This document shows positions 45,410 through 55,600 of a stretch of DNA of 56,743 nt, in pieces. Location of the stretch: contig JAKAXL010000018.1 in NCBI GenBank assembly GCA_021816585.1, positions 1-56,743 on the forward strand. The letters are read 5' to 3'. Below the pieces are notes generated by a model. It was not told where the DNA came from. It was given only the letters and a program-made list of their open reading frames with translations, and did no database searches. The DNA comes from Pseudomonadota bacterium. Its GTDB lineage: Bacteria > Pseudomonadota > Gammaproteobacteria > Burkholderiales > Burkholderiaceae_C. Position numbers and translations under genes: made by a program. Numbering within the stretch: position 1 is the first letter of the stretch; each line of letters begins with the position of its first letter.

Positions 45410-46819
45410 TTAGCGTGATGGACTGCGGAGACTTGCGGGCCTCGCAGCGCCCCACCGGGGATAGTGCAGGGTCGCGGTGCGCGGCCTTGCTGCAATGCCG
45501 ATCGGCACGACGTTGCTGGGTGTGTCGCGCAAGGTCGCATCGAGTACGTCACCGAGTACCCGCCACGCTTCCCGGCGCTCCGGCAGTAGTTCCTGCCGTT
45601 GATAGGTCCGTACGACCTTGCGGTGCTCCTTGTGGTTCAGGCAGCGCTCGATCACCTCGGACATCACGCCGTTCTCGCCCATGATCGTCGCGCCGGTGCG
45701 CCGCAGGTCGTGTGCCGTCCAGCGGCCACCGTCGAGCGTGAGTGTGCCTTTGGCTTGCGTGCGGTGCTTCTTGTCCAGTGGGCTTTGACGATCGGTGAAC
45801 TGCTTGGTCAGTGCCTGCTTGCCGATCGGGGCATCGATCTCTGGTTGTGGGGCCTCCTTGTCCAGTGCGCGTTTGCGCGCGGAGGGCATGACCCAGGATG
45901 ACCAGCCGGTGTGCCTCTTGAGTTCACGAAACTGCCGCAGCGCGAAGTCGGACAGGAACACGGTGTGCGGCTGGCCGTTCTTGGTTTCGGGCAGGTACCA
46001 GACGCCGGCATCGAGATCGACGTCCTTCCATGCCGCCCGGCTGAGCTCACCGATGCGCACCAGGGTCGACAGCAGGATCCAGATCGCAAGTTCGGCGTGG
46101 CGTTCCAGGTTGGCCTGCGGCAATTGATCGCGCAGCGCCCGGATCTCGTCGAGGCTGAGCACGCGGTCGCGTTCCTTGATGTTGCCGCCGACCTGTTTCT
46201 TCACGATCCAGGTGAGTGGCGAGCGGTCGACCCAGTCGCGGGCTTCGCACCAGCGGTAGAACTGCTTGAGCGCGACCAGGCAATGGTTGGCCTGCACGCG
46301 CGCGCCGCGTGCCACGATGCCGTCGAGGCACGCGAGCAGATCGCCGCGCCCGATGCTGCGCAGTTCGCGATGCCCGAGGACGTTGATGACGTCCTTGCGC
46401 AGCATGCGCATGGCCTCGATGCCGCCGTCCTTGCGGTTGGCCAACTGCAGCTTGTGCCACATCGCGGCGGCGTCGGCCAGGGTGCGGCGCGAGGCAATCT
46501 CCTGCTTGCGGCGGCGCTCCTCGGCCTCGGCGGCTTCACGGGCCTTGCGTTGTTCCTCGATCGGATCGAGGCCGTTGCCGATGACTCTGCGCAGTTGGTC
46601 GGCGTCCTGGCGGGCTTCCACGAGGGATTTCAGCTTCGCATCGCCGAGGTCGACGATGCGGCGTTTGCCGCCGACCGTGTAGCGCAGGCGCCAGGTCTTG
46701 GTGCCGGCAGGGCGCACGTGCAGGAACAGGCCACCGCCGTCGTTCAGCCAGCGGTCCGCGCCGTCGGCGCGCGCGTTTTCGATTTCCTTGACGGTCAGTC
46801 CGACCCGACGTCCTGCCAT
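45410..46819 (-). CDS. int: P4-type tyrosine integrase of the element
   Basis: 469 residues. The N-terminus (~1-90) is the DUF4102-like arm-binding domain: GLTVKEIENARADG and WLNDGGGLFLHVRPAGTKTW. A central SAM-like core-binding domain follows at ~125-215. The catalytic domain has Arg in LVRIGELSRAAW, HDLRRTGATIM and LNHKEHRKVVRTYQR with the Tyr nucleophile. It would integrate the element into the tRNA-Pro 3' end and help excise it. ATG 46819 gives the usual family start (AGRRVGLTVKEI). The gene lies next to the right end, 155 bases from the repeat, and its start overlaps TGTTGCCA-type boxes. Confidence 0.92.
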   Translation of the reverse strand: MAGRRVGLTVKEIENARADGADRWLNDGGGLFLHVRPAGTKTWRLRYTVGGKRRIVDLGDAKLKSLVEARQDADQLRRVIGNGLDPIEEQRKAREAAEAEERRRKQEIASRRTLADAAAMWHKLQLANRKDGGIEAMRMLRKDVINVLGHRELRSIGRGDLLACLDGIVARGARVQANHCLVALKQFYRWCEARDWVDRSPLTWIVKKQVGGNIKERDRVLSLDEIRALRDQLPQANLERHAELAIWILLSTLVRIGELSRAAWKDVDLDAGVWYLPETKNGQPHTVFLSDFALRQFRELKRHTGWSSWVMPSARKRALDKEAPQPEIDAPIGKQALTKQFTDRQSPLDKKHRTQAKGTLTLDGGRWTAHDLRRTGATIMGENGVMSEVIERCLNHKEHRKVVRTYQRQELLPERREAWRVLGDVLDATLRDTPSNVVPIGIAARPRTATLHYPRWGAARPASLRSPSR

Positions 46820-46836
46820 GGCAACAGCCCTCCTGC

Positions 46837-46855
46837 TGTTGCCATTCTGTTGCCA
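46837..46855. repeat. Paired TGTTGCCA boxes, candidate integrase arm sites (right)
   Basis: TGTTGCCA occurs at 46837-46844 and 46848-46855, spaced 11 bases like the left pair. An inverted copy (TGGCAACA) overlaps the integrase start codon at 46818-46825, so integrase binding could also repress its own gene. Confidence 0.55.
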
Positions 46856-46974
46856 ATCGGCGCTAGCTGCAAACGAATTTCGGCACCGCAGCAAAAATGC
46901 ATTCTTGTTAAGAATCAACAACTTGCATTTTTGCAGGGCCCGTCAAATCGAGCGTTTTTGACCCCCAAAGGCAG

Positions 46975-47064
<90 letters not shown>

Positions 47065-47071
<7 letters not shown>

Positions 47072-47321
47072 AAGCGATGACCCGGGAATCGCACGAAGCC
47101 CATGAGATCCCGATCGCGACGTGCAGGCGCTTCTTCGCCGAATGGCTGGTGGCGAGTGCGGGGGCCCGGCCCCCAGCCTGGAGCAGGCCTTCGGCGAGCT
47201 TCGCCGCGAGGATTTCCTCGGACCAGGGTCTACGGGCCCGAACGAAAGCAACGTGCCGGCTCCCGCCGAGGTGCCGCGCCCGCCGCAGCCGTACGAGGAC
47301 ATGCTGGGAGGTACGCGGTGA
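47065..47321 (+). pseudogene. Remnant of a protein-isoaspartate-type methyltransferase
   Basis: One frame reads ATCRRFFAEWLVASAGARPP and the next frame continues with SLEQAFGELRREDFLGPG, together resembling the N-terminus of isoaspartyl O-methyltransferase-like proteins (R-x-F-F-A-E, then F-x-x-V-x-R-E-D-F-L-G-P-G). A frameshift near 47160-47175 and loss of everything after the first ~60 residues show decay. It lies immediately beyond the element's right end. Family call by motif only; nothing else is seen up to 47376. Confidence 0.45.
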
Positions 47322-47376
47322 CGGCCTTGACCACGACCCCCGGGCCGGCGCTCGATCTCGAGGCGCTGGCAGGCGA

Positions 47377-49179
47377 TCAGGGCGTGGCGGGAAGGGGCCC
47401 CGTATCCGCTGCGCGGGCGGATCGGCCCGGCGCCGCTGCGCGCTGCACTGCCCACAGCCGGGCGTAGCGGCTTCGCGGGTCGGCCAGCAGTTGCTGGTGG
47501 GTTCCGCTTTCCACGACGCGTCCGTGGTCGAGTACCACGATGCGATCCATGTCCTGCAGGGTCGACAGGCGGTGGGCGATGGCCAGCACGGTCTTGCCCG
47601 CGAGCAGTTCGCGCAGCCCGTCCTGGATCAGCGCCTCGGTCCGGCTGTCCAGGCTGCTGGTGGCTTCGTCCAGCACCAGGATCGGCGCGTCCTTGAGCAG
47701 CGCGCGGGCGATTCCGATGCGCTGGCGCTGGCCGCCCGACAGCTTGATGCCCCGTTCGCCGACCAGGGTCGCGTAGCCGGCCGGAAGCCTCGAGATGAAG
47801 CCGTGCGCATGCGCGCGCCGTGCCGCCTGCTCGACGCCGCGGTCGCTGGCATCGGGGAGGCCGTAGGCGATGTTGGCGCGCAGATCGCGGTGGAACAGGC
47901 TGATGTCCTGCGGGATCACCGCGATGGCCTTGCGCAGCGAATCGGCGTCGACCGCGGCGATGTCCTGCGCGGCGACCAGGATGCGGCCCGCGTCCGGAGG
48001 GAACTGCTTGAGCAGCAGGTGGACCAGCGTGGTCTTGCCGGCGCCGGTCTCGCCGACGATGCCGACTTTCTCGCCGGCGGCGATGCGCAGGTTCAGCCCC
48101 TCGAACACGCGGCGGCCGTCGTCGTGGGCGAAGGCGATGTCGCGGAACTCGACGGTCGGTGCTGCCGCTCGCAGTGCGACCCCGCCGTATTCGCCGCGGT
48201 CGGCGCCGAGCACGCCGAGCGCGCTTTGCAGGCTGCCCATCTTGTGCGCCAGGTTCTGGTATTCCTGGATCAGCAGGAACAGGTTCATGCTCAGGCTGAA
48301 CATCAGGCCGAACACCTGCACGATGGAGCCGATGCCCATCTGCCCGATCGCGCGCAGGTGGAGCACGGTGCCGAGCATCGCCGCCAGGAACAGCAGGCCG
48401 AGCAGGTCGTTGACCATGCCGACCCGGAAATCCAGTTTCAGCGCGCGCACCTCCCTGGCCATCAGGTCCTGCTCGATGCCGCGCGCCAGGCGGGCGCATT
48501 CGGCGTGGCGCGCGGCGTACAGCTTGACCGCCGCCGCATTGCCGAGGATGTCGGAGAACTCGCCGGTGGCGCGGTGCTTCGCATCGGCCTGCTCACCGAC
48601 CAGGCGGATGATCGCGGTTCCCATGCGCAGGTTGATCGCCACGCTGAGCGCGACCCAGACCAGCACGACCAGCCCGAGGCGCCAGTCGACGAGCGCGATG
48701 CTGAGCGCGCTGGCCAGCATCGCCAGCAACAGGTGGGTCATGCCGCCGCCGATCTGGTTCCACAGGTCGTCGTAGCCGTCGGCCAGGCCCTTGACCTTGC
48801 TGACCAGTGCGCCGACCGGGGCGTTCTGGAAGTAGCGATGCCGGTAGGACAGGATGCGCGCGACGGCGTCGACCACGATGCTGCGGCGTACGAAGGGCTC
48901 GCTGTGCCACGAGGCCACGGTCGACAGGCGCCACGCCAGACCGGTGCTGACATCGATGCCCAGCCACAGCGCGATCGGCCACGCCAGCGCGGCGGGATGC
49001 ACGGTCTGGCTGGCCGCGAGCGTGTCGACGATCAGCCGGATCGCGTAGTAGCAGACGGGGACGTACAGCGCGCCCCAGACCGGCGCGACCAGCATCAGCA
49101 GATAGTGGCGGCGCAGGCCCGCGGTGGATCGCCAGAGGAAGCCGAGCGGGGACGTGGTGAGCGGGGCGATGTCCTGCAT
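47377..49179 (-). CDS. ABC transporter, fused membrane and ATPase half
   Basis: 600 residues. An ABC-exporter membrane domain with about six helices (~20-320) is followed by the nucleotide-binding domain (~345-575). Walker A is GETGAGKTTLV, the Q loop IPQDISLFH, the signature KLSGGQRQRIGIARALL, Walker B ILVLDEATSSLDS and the switch AHRLSTL. It functions as a homodimer and exports a lipid, peptide or drug-like molecule from the inner membrane. No neighbour points to a substrate. ATG 49179 gives a natural start, and the divergent side faces no promoter partner. Confidence 0.9.
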   Translation of the reverse strand: MQDIAPLTTSPLGFLWRSTAGLRRHYLLMLVAPVWGALYVPVCYYAIRLIVDTLAASQTVHPAALAWPIALWLGIDVSTGLAWRLSTVASWHSEPFVRRSIVVDAVARILSYRHRYFQNAPVGALVSKVKGLADGYDDLWNQIGGGMTHLLLAMLASALSIALVDWRLGLVVLVWVALSVAINLRMGTAIIRLVGEQADAKHRATGEFSDILGNAAAVKLYAARHAECARLARGIEQDLMAREVRALKLDFRVGMVNDLLGLLFLAAMLGTVLHLRAIGQMGIGSIVQVFGLMFSLSMNLFLLIQEYQNLAHKMGSLQSALGVLGADRGEYGGVALRAAAPTVEFRDIAFAHDDGRRVFEGLNLRIAAGEKVGIVGETGAGKTTLVHLLLKQFPPDAGRILVAAQDIAAVDADSLRKAIAVIPQDISLFHRDLRANIAYGLPDASDRGVEQAARRAHAHGFISRLPAGYATLVGERGIKLSGGQRQRIGIARALLKDAPILVLDEATSSLDSRTEALIQDGLRELLAGKTVLAIAHRLSTLQDMDRIVVLDHGRVVESGTHQQLLADPRSRYARLWAVQRAAAPGRSARAADTGPLPATP

Positions 49180-49303
49180 GAGCGGGGCGGGAGCGTGGCG
49201 CGGGCCCGCGGGGCCGTGGGCCCGCAGCCAGACGAAACACTCTTAGAGCCTGCCCGGCCGGCGGAAGTTCCCCGCAGAGGGGCGGCCGCACCGCATGGCC
49301 CGC

Positions 49304-49795
49304 TCAGCGCGAGATCACGTAGATCAGCCGCGTCAGCGCGGTGTCCAGCACCCCGGCGGGGGTGGGGATGTAGAACACGGTGGAGAACAGCACCGCCAGC
49401 GCGACCGAGAACAGCACCGAGCCGGCCACGGCCGGCACGACGCGCCGCAGCCCGAGCAGCAGCAGCGAGACCGCCAGCGCCAGCGAGGTGGCGACCAGGA
49501 AGCCCCACAGGCTCAGCAGTTCCGGGTACGCCAGCCAGAGCACGACGAACACCAGCAGGCGCAGCCGCGCGGCGCGCGGCAGCTCGAGCAGGCGGGCCAG
49601 GTCGGGCGGCAGTTCGCGCCTGCGCGACGGCGCGGCCAGCTCCAGCCCGGCCAGCGCCGCCATGCCGGCCATCACCGCCACGATGAGCGCGGCGGGATAG
49701 TCGCGCACGAGTCCGCGCAGGTGCAGCGACTGCACGCCGAGCACTGCCGCGAAGGCGAGGAACAACAGGAACGAAATCAGGCGGAAGCCGCGCAT
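49304..49795 (-). CDS. tctB: Tripartite tricarboxylate transporter, small membrane subunit TctB
   Basis: 163 residues with four membrane helices and the family's usual small size: FRLISFLLFLAFAAVLGVQS, LIVAVMAGMAALAGLEL, LLVFVVLWLAYPELL, PAVAGSVLFSVALAVLFS. TctB helps TctA move tricarboxylates or other small acids using the membrane ion gradient. It lies 42 bases after tctA on the same strand and is the last gene of the tctC-tctA-tctB operon. Confidence 0.85.
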   Translation of the reverse strand: MRGFRLISFLLFLAFAAVLGVQSLHLRGLVRDYPAALIVAVMAGMAALAGLELAAPSRRRELPPDLARLLELPRAARLRLLVFVVLWLAYPELLSLWGFLVATSLALAVSLLLLGLRRVVPAVAGSVLFSVALAVLFSTVFYIPTPAGVLDTALTRLIYVISR

Positions 49796-49837
49796 GTCAA
49801 GGGTCCGGGCAGATCATCCAGGCGCGCCTGCGGCGCA

Positions 49838-51346
49838 TCACGAAGTCGACGGCTGCGCCACGCCGGAGGCACGCCGTCGCAGGTTCCTGAACACCCGCAG
49901 CCCCAGCATCGCCAGCGAGGCCAGCAGGAAGGCGTCGGCGATCGGCCGCTGCAGCACCGCGTGCGCCGAGTGGTAGGAACTGGTCAGCACGGCCAGTTGC
50001 TGCTCGAACATCGGCCCCAGGATCACCGCCATGACCACCGGCAGGATGGACAGGCGCAGCGCCTGCAGCCACAGCGCGAAGGCCGCCGCACCGAACATCA
50101 CCACGACATCGAACAGGTTGTTGTTGATCGCATAGGCGCCGAGGATGGAGAACACGGCGACGAAGGTCGCCAGCACACCCTTCGGGACCTTCAGGACCTT
50201 GGCGAAGTGGTGCGCGCCGAACAGCCCGAACAGCAGCATGAACACGTTCACCGCCAGGAAACCCCAGAAGAAGGTGTAGACCAGCCGCGGATTGCTGACG
50301 AACAGCATCGGACCCGGCTGCAGCCCGTGCAGGGTCAGCGATCCGATGAACAGCGCCGCCGCGCCGCTGCCGGGAATTCCCAGCGAGATCAGCGGAATCA
50401 GCGTGCCGCCGACGTTGGCGCTGATCGATGCCTCGGAGGCGATGAGACCGGCCACCGAGCCCTTGCCGAAGCGCGCGTCGCGCCGGTTGAAGCGCCGCTC
50501 GATGCTGTGCGCGATGAACGGGGTCTCCACCGGCCCGAGCCCGGGCAGGATGCCCAGCAGCACCCCGACCACCGAGGAACGCAGATAGGTCGCGATGCGT
50601 TGCGACACCGACTGCAGCAGTTCGCGGTACGGGCGCTCGCCGCCGTATCGCACCAGGCTCTGCTGCTCGGCGAACAGGCTGTCGCGCGCCAGCAGCACGG
50701 CCTGGGTCATGCAGAAGAAGCCGATCAGCACCGCCACCAGGTTGAAGCCCGACATCAGGTCGGTGATGCCGAAGGTGAATCGCGGCGAACCGCTGACCGG
50801 GTCGAGCCCGATGGTCACCAGCAGCAGCCCCAGGCAGGCGCTCAGCAGGTTGCTCAGCAGCGAGGACTCCAGCATCACCACCACCACCGTGAAGCTGAAC
50901 AGCATCAACGCGCAGTACTCGGGCGACCCGAAGCGCAGCGCCAGGGCCGACAGCGCCGGGGTCAGGAACAGCAGCGCGAAGCCCGAGATCAGCCCGCCGA
51001 TCCCCGAACTCAGCGCCGCCAGGCCCAGCGCGAAGGGCGCGCGTCCCTCCAGCGCCAGCGCGTGCCCCTCCCAGCCGGTGACGATGGAGGCCGGGGTGCC
51101 GGGCACGTTGATCAGGATGGCCGAGATGCTCCCGCCGAAGATCCCTCCGGCATAGATCCCGCCGAGCATGATCATTCCATGCTCGGGGGTCATCAGGAAG
51201 GTGACCGGCACGAACAGCGCGATGGCCAGGGTCGCGGTCAGGCCGGGGATGGCGCCGAACACGATCCCGATCAGCACGCCGCCGATCTCGACACTCAGGC
51301 TGAGCGGCGACAGGGCCTGCGCCAACCCGCCGAACATGGGGCTCAT
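49838..51346 (-). CDS. tctA: Tripartite tricarboxylate transporter, large membrane subunit TctA
   Basis: 502 residues with about twelve membrane helices. The family signature GAIPGLTATLAIALFVPVTF is near the N-terminus, and the conserved GGIYAGGIFGGSISAILINV segment with PGTPASIVTGWEGHALA follows; the second repeat has LGILPGLGPVETPF. TctA is the permease proper, taking cargo delivered by the periplasmic TctC. ATG 51346 is preceded by GGAGAGTCTC-like sequence. Confidence 0.93.
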   Translation of the reverse strand: MSPMFGGLAQALSPLSLSVEIGGVLIGIVFGAIPGLTATLAIALFVPVTFLMTPEHGMIMLGGIYAGGIFGGSISAILINVPGTPASIVTGWEGHALALEGRAPFALGLAALSSGIGGLISGFALLFLTPALSALALRFGSPEYCALMLFSFTVVVVMLESSLLSNLLSACLGLLLVTIGLDPVSGSPRFTFGITDLMSGFNLVAVLIGFFCMTQAVLLARDSLFAEQQSLVRYGGERPYRELLQSVSQRIATYLRSSVVGVLLGILPGLGPVETPFIAHSIERRFNRRDARFGKGSVAGLIASEASISANVGGTLIPLISLGIPGSGAAALFIGSLTLHGLQPGPMLFVSNPRLVYTFFWGFLAVNVFMLLFGLFGAHHFAKVLKVPKGVLATFVAVFSILGAYAINNNLFDVVVMFGAAAFALWLQALRLSILPVVMAVILGPMFEQQLAVLTSSYHSAHAVLQRPIADAFLLASLAMLGLRVFRNLRRRASGVAQPSTS

Positions 51347-51408
51347 GAGACTCTCCGTGCAAAGGCGGCTTGGCGGCTTGGCGGCTCGGTGACAGGCCCG
51401 GCACAGGC

Positions 51409-52395
51409 TCAGTGGCCGGCCTTCGTGAAGTACTCCTCGACCTCCCGGTACGAGGCCTGGTAGCGCCGGGCCTCCTGCGCCGCCGTCAGCGGGATCAGGT
51501 CGATGCCCACCTTGGCGAAGGCGGCCCGGGTCTGCGGCTGCGCCAGGGTGCGCGCGATCAGCGAGGCCAGGTAGTCGCGGATGTTCGCCGGCACGCGCGA
51601 GCTCACGGCGACCAGGCGGTCGGCGCCCCAGGTGCCGGAGGCCATGCGGATTCCCAGGTCCTTCATGGTCGGAACCTTCGGCAATTGCGCCAGCGGCGTG
51701 TTGTCGGCCACCGCCAGCGGCTTCATGCGCCCGGCCTGGATGTACTGGGAGACTTCGTCGTAGTAGTTGGTGGTGAGGTCGATGTTGCCGCCCAGCAGCG
51801 CCACCGCCGAGGGCTTGCCGCCCTGGAACGGCACGATGGTGAACTTCGCGCCGGTCTGCTTCTCCAGGATGCGCGTGGCGATGTCGAAGGCGCCGTTCGG
51901 GATCACGCCCACCTTCAGCTCGCCCGGGTGCGCCTTGGCGTAGGCGATGATCTGGCGCAGGTCCATCGCGCCGATCTTCGAATGCGGGTTGGACAGCCAC
52001 AGCGTCGGCGCGAAGGTGATGCCGGCGATCGGCACCAGGTCCGAGACCTTGAAGGGAGCGCCCTTGTGCACCACGCCGATGGCCATCGTCGGGTTGGCCA
52101 GCACGTCCACCGTGTAGCCGTCCGGCGCCGCCTGCCGCGCGACGAAGGTGTTGCCGATGATCGCCCCGCCGCCCGGACGGTCCTCGACGCGGAACTGGTA
52201 GCCGGTCACGCGCTGCATCTGCGCCGCCAGCGTGCGCGCCGTCACGTCGATGCCGCCGCCCGGGGGGTAGGGGACGACGAAGGTGATGGGGCGATCGGGA
52301 AAGCCCGCCGGCCTGGCCACCGCCGCGTGCGCGGTCGTGCCCGCCAGCGCCAGCGCGCTCCAGCAACCCAGCGCGATCACAGTCCTGCGGTTCAT
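51409..52395 (-). CDS. tctC: Tripartite tricarboxylate transporter binding protein TctC (Bug family)
   Basis: 328 residues with a signal peptide (IALGCWSALALAGTTAHA, cleavage near 24). Bug-family motifs are YPDRPITFVVPYPPGGG-like FPDRPITFVVPYPPGGG, VEDRPGGGAIIGNTFVA, and GNIDLTTNYYDEVSQYIQAG near the middle. It binds a dicarboxylate, tricarboxylate or similar small acid in the periplasm and hands it to TctAB. AAGGAGACC precedes the ATG at 52395. It is the first gene of the operon and is divergent from vgrG. Confidence 0.93.
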   Translation of the reverse strand: MNRRTVIALGCWSALALAGTTAHAAVARPAGFPDRPITFVVPYPPGGGIDVTARTLAAQMQRVTGYQFRVEDRPGGGAIIGNTFVARQAAPDGYTVDVLANPTMAIGVVHKGAPFKVSDLVPIAGITFAPTLWLSNPHSKIGAMDLRQIIAYAKAHPGELKVGVIPNGAFDIATRILEKQTGAKFTIVPFQGGKPSAVALLGGNIDLTTNYYDEVSQYIQAGRMKPLAVADNTPLAQLPKVPTMKDLGIRMASGTWGADRLVAVSSRVPANIRDYLASLIARTLAQPQTRAAFAKVGIDLIPLTAAQEARRYQASYREVEEYFTKAGH

Positions 52396-52678
52396 CGAGG
52401 TCTCCTTGTCCGTGGTTCTTGATGCGATGCCTGTCCCGGCGCGTGCCGTGGCAGCGCGCTCGCGGTGCCACGGCACCTTAGTGGGCGCAGGCCCCATGCA
52501 ACGTGTGGTGATTACGTATGGCTGTTTCGCGCGGCGTTCGCGGCGACCGCGGCACCGATTCTCCCCACGCATCGTGGGCCCGGCGGAACTTGCGGGCCTG
52601 CCGAGCCTCTGACAGGCGTGGGGCCCGAGGCGCCCGGCCGATGGGGCCGAGCGCAGGCGGGCGCGGGAGTGCCTGTGG

Positions 52679-55600
52679 ATGGACGAGCAGCAGCAGGTCC
52701 GGTCGCGTGCGTCGCAGTGCTTTGCCGTGCGGGTCAGCGGAAGCGCGCTGCGCGAGGCAGGTCCGCCCGGGCTGGACGACACCGATCGCGCGCTGATCTG
52801 GCGCGTGGAGCAGCTCGAGGGCGAGGAGTCGCTGGACCAGCTGTTCGAGTACCGGCTGCGCCTGAAGCGCGCGCGCGAGTTCGACCCGCAGGGGCTGTGG
52901 GACGGCAGCACGATGACCGGGCGCGAGCTCACCGTGCACATCGAGCTGCCCGACGGCGCGCGCCAGGAGCGCGCGGGGCCGCGGGCGTGGGGCTGGGGCC
53001 AGGGCTGGCGCCCGCTGTGCGGGCTGGTCACGCGGGTCGAGCACGTGGGCTGGGACGAGCGCGACGACGAGTTCGAGCTGTGGCTGCACCCGTGGCTGTT
53101 CCTGGCCACGACGCGCACGCGCCGGCGCATCCACCAGGACCTGGACGTGCGCGACCTGCTGCGGCGCCTGCTGGACGAGTACGCCTACCCGGTCGAGTGG
53201 AGGCTGCAGCAGCGCTACCCGGTGCGCGACTACCAGGTGCAGTACGACGAGACGGACCTGGACTTCCTGCAGCGCATCGCGCAGGAGTGGGGCATCCACT
53301 ACCACTTCGAGCACGAGGTGGGGCGCTGCGTGCTGGTGCTGGGCGACAGCCACGGCGCCTTCGGGCCGGGCGGCTCGCCGCTGTACGAGCAGCTGCGCTG
53401 CGTGGACGGCGAGCAGGGGGGTGCCGCCGAGGAGGCGTCGGCCCCGTACCCGCGCAACCCGGAGTGCATCGAGCAGATGAGCTGGCACGAGCGGCTGGTG
53501 GCCGGCACCTGGGAAGGAGCGGACTACGACTACCTGCAACCACGGGCGCCCATCGAGGCGCGCGCCAGCGACCCGCTGCCCACCGCGCAGGGCGCGCTGG
53601 GCGGGCGGCGCTGGCGCGGCCACGCGGGGCTGGACGTGGCGCAGCCGCAGGCCGGTCACGAGCCGCGGCGCCCCGGGGAGCCCGACGCGCACCAGCAGGC
53701 GCAGGATCTGGCGCAGCTGCGCCTGCAGGCGCAGCGCCAGCTGTTCGAGCGCGCCAGCGGGCGCGGCGCGCTGCGCGGGGTGCAGGCCGGGCAGCGCCTG
53801 CGCACCCACGGGCACTGGCTGCCGCGCTGCAACGACCGCTTCATCGTGCTGGGCACGCGGCTGAGCCTGCGCCGGCCCGGGGGCTGGCAGCCGCACCCCT
53901 GGGAGTGGGCCGAGGCGTGGGTGGCGCCGCGCTGGCGCGTGCATGCGCGCTTCACGCTGCAGCCCGCGCGCAACCGGGTGCGCCCGCTGCAGTGGCAGCC
54001 CAAGCCCGAGGCGGCGGGGCTGCAGCTGGCGGTGGTGATGGGGCGCACGCCGATCCCCGGGCGCGACCTGAGCGAGCCGTGCCTGGACGCGCTGGGGCGC
54101 ATCCGCGTGCGCCTGGCCTGGGACGACGCGGGCCCGCACGACGAAGGTGCCAGCTGCTGGGTGCGCGTGTGCGCCCCCGCGGCGGGGCAGTACGCCGGCG
54201 AGGCCTGGTGGCCGCGCGCCGGGCAGGAGGTGCTGGTGGCCTTCATCGACGGCGACCACGACGCGCCGGTGTGCGTGGGCTCGCTGCACGGCGCGTCCAA
54301 CCCGCCGCCGTGGGAACTGCCGGCCAACGCCGCGCTCAGCGGCGTGCGCACGCGCGAATGGGGCGCGCTGGGAGGCAACGCCGAGGTGGGGCGGAGCAAC
54401 CAGCTGGTGCTGGACGACACGCCGGGCCAGTTGCAGGCGCATGTGGGCAGCGAGCAGGCGCGCAGCCAGCTCAGCCTGGGCGTGCTCAATGAGCTGTGTG
54501 GGCGCCAGGGGCGCGGGCATGTGCGGGTGGGGCGCCCGCGCGGCGAGGGCTTCGAGCTGCGCAGCGACGCGCAGGGCGTGCTGCGCGCCGGGCGCGGGCT
54601 GCTGCTGAGCACGCACGCCCGGCCGGGCGGAGCCGGCGCGCTGCTGGACCTGCACGAGCCGCTGCGCCTGCTGCGCGCGGCGCAGGCCGCCTGGGTGCAC
54701 AGCCTGGAGCAGCGCTGGGACATCGACCTCGCCGATCCGCGCTGGCACCTGGACGAGCAGCAACTGCGCGAGCGCCTGCGGCGCCATGTGCGCGAGGTCG
54801 AGCAATGGGACGAGCGGGCGCGGCGCCAGCTCGAGGCCATGCGCCGGCAGGAGGGCGCGCCCGCGCAGGCCGGGGACGCCCAGCGGGGCGAGCACGCCGA
54901 GGAGCACGCCGAGGAGCACGCCGAGGAGCACGCCGAGGAGCACGCCGGCGACGCGCAGTTGCTGCTGGGCGCGGCCGGGCCGCTGCTGGCCGACAGCGGC
55001 GGCGACATGCACGTGGCCGCCGGCGAGGCGCTGGCGCTGCAAGCGGCCGGCGACGTGCAGCTGGAGTCCTCCGGCAGCCTGCTGCTGGGGGCGCGGCGCG
55101 GGCTGCGCGCGCTGGCGCGGCGCGCCGGCATGTTCCTGGTGGCGCGCGCCGGGCTGGTGCAGCTGCAGGCGCCGCGCGGCCGCATCCATCTGCACGGGCA
55201 GCAGCTCAGCGTGGTGTCGAGCGAGGACTGGATCGAGATCGGCGCGCGCGAGCGCCTGGAGCTCGAGTTCGGCGCCACCCGCCTGAGCCTGAGCCGCGAG
55301 GGCATCCGCATCGACACCCCCGGGGACTTCGTCGTGCAGGCGCCGCAGCACGGTTTCAAGGGCCCGACGACGCTGCGCCGCATGCTGGTGCTGGCCGCGG
55401 CGAGTGTTGCCGAGCAGGCCGCCGACCCGCCCGCCGAGCCGGTCGTCAGCGAGACGCCCCGGCGCATCGTCCCCATCGTGTTCCTGCCCGGCATCATGGG
55501 CTCGAACCTGCGCCTGAGCCGCCAGCACACCGGCAAGCTCGAACGCAGCGACAACCGCGCGTGGCGCCCGGACGACCTCGGGCTGGGCACGGTGCTGGGC

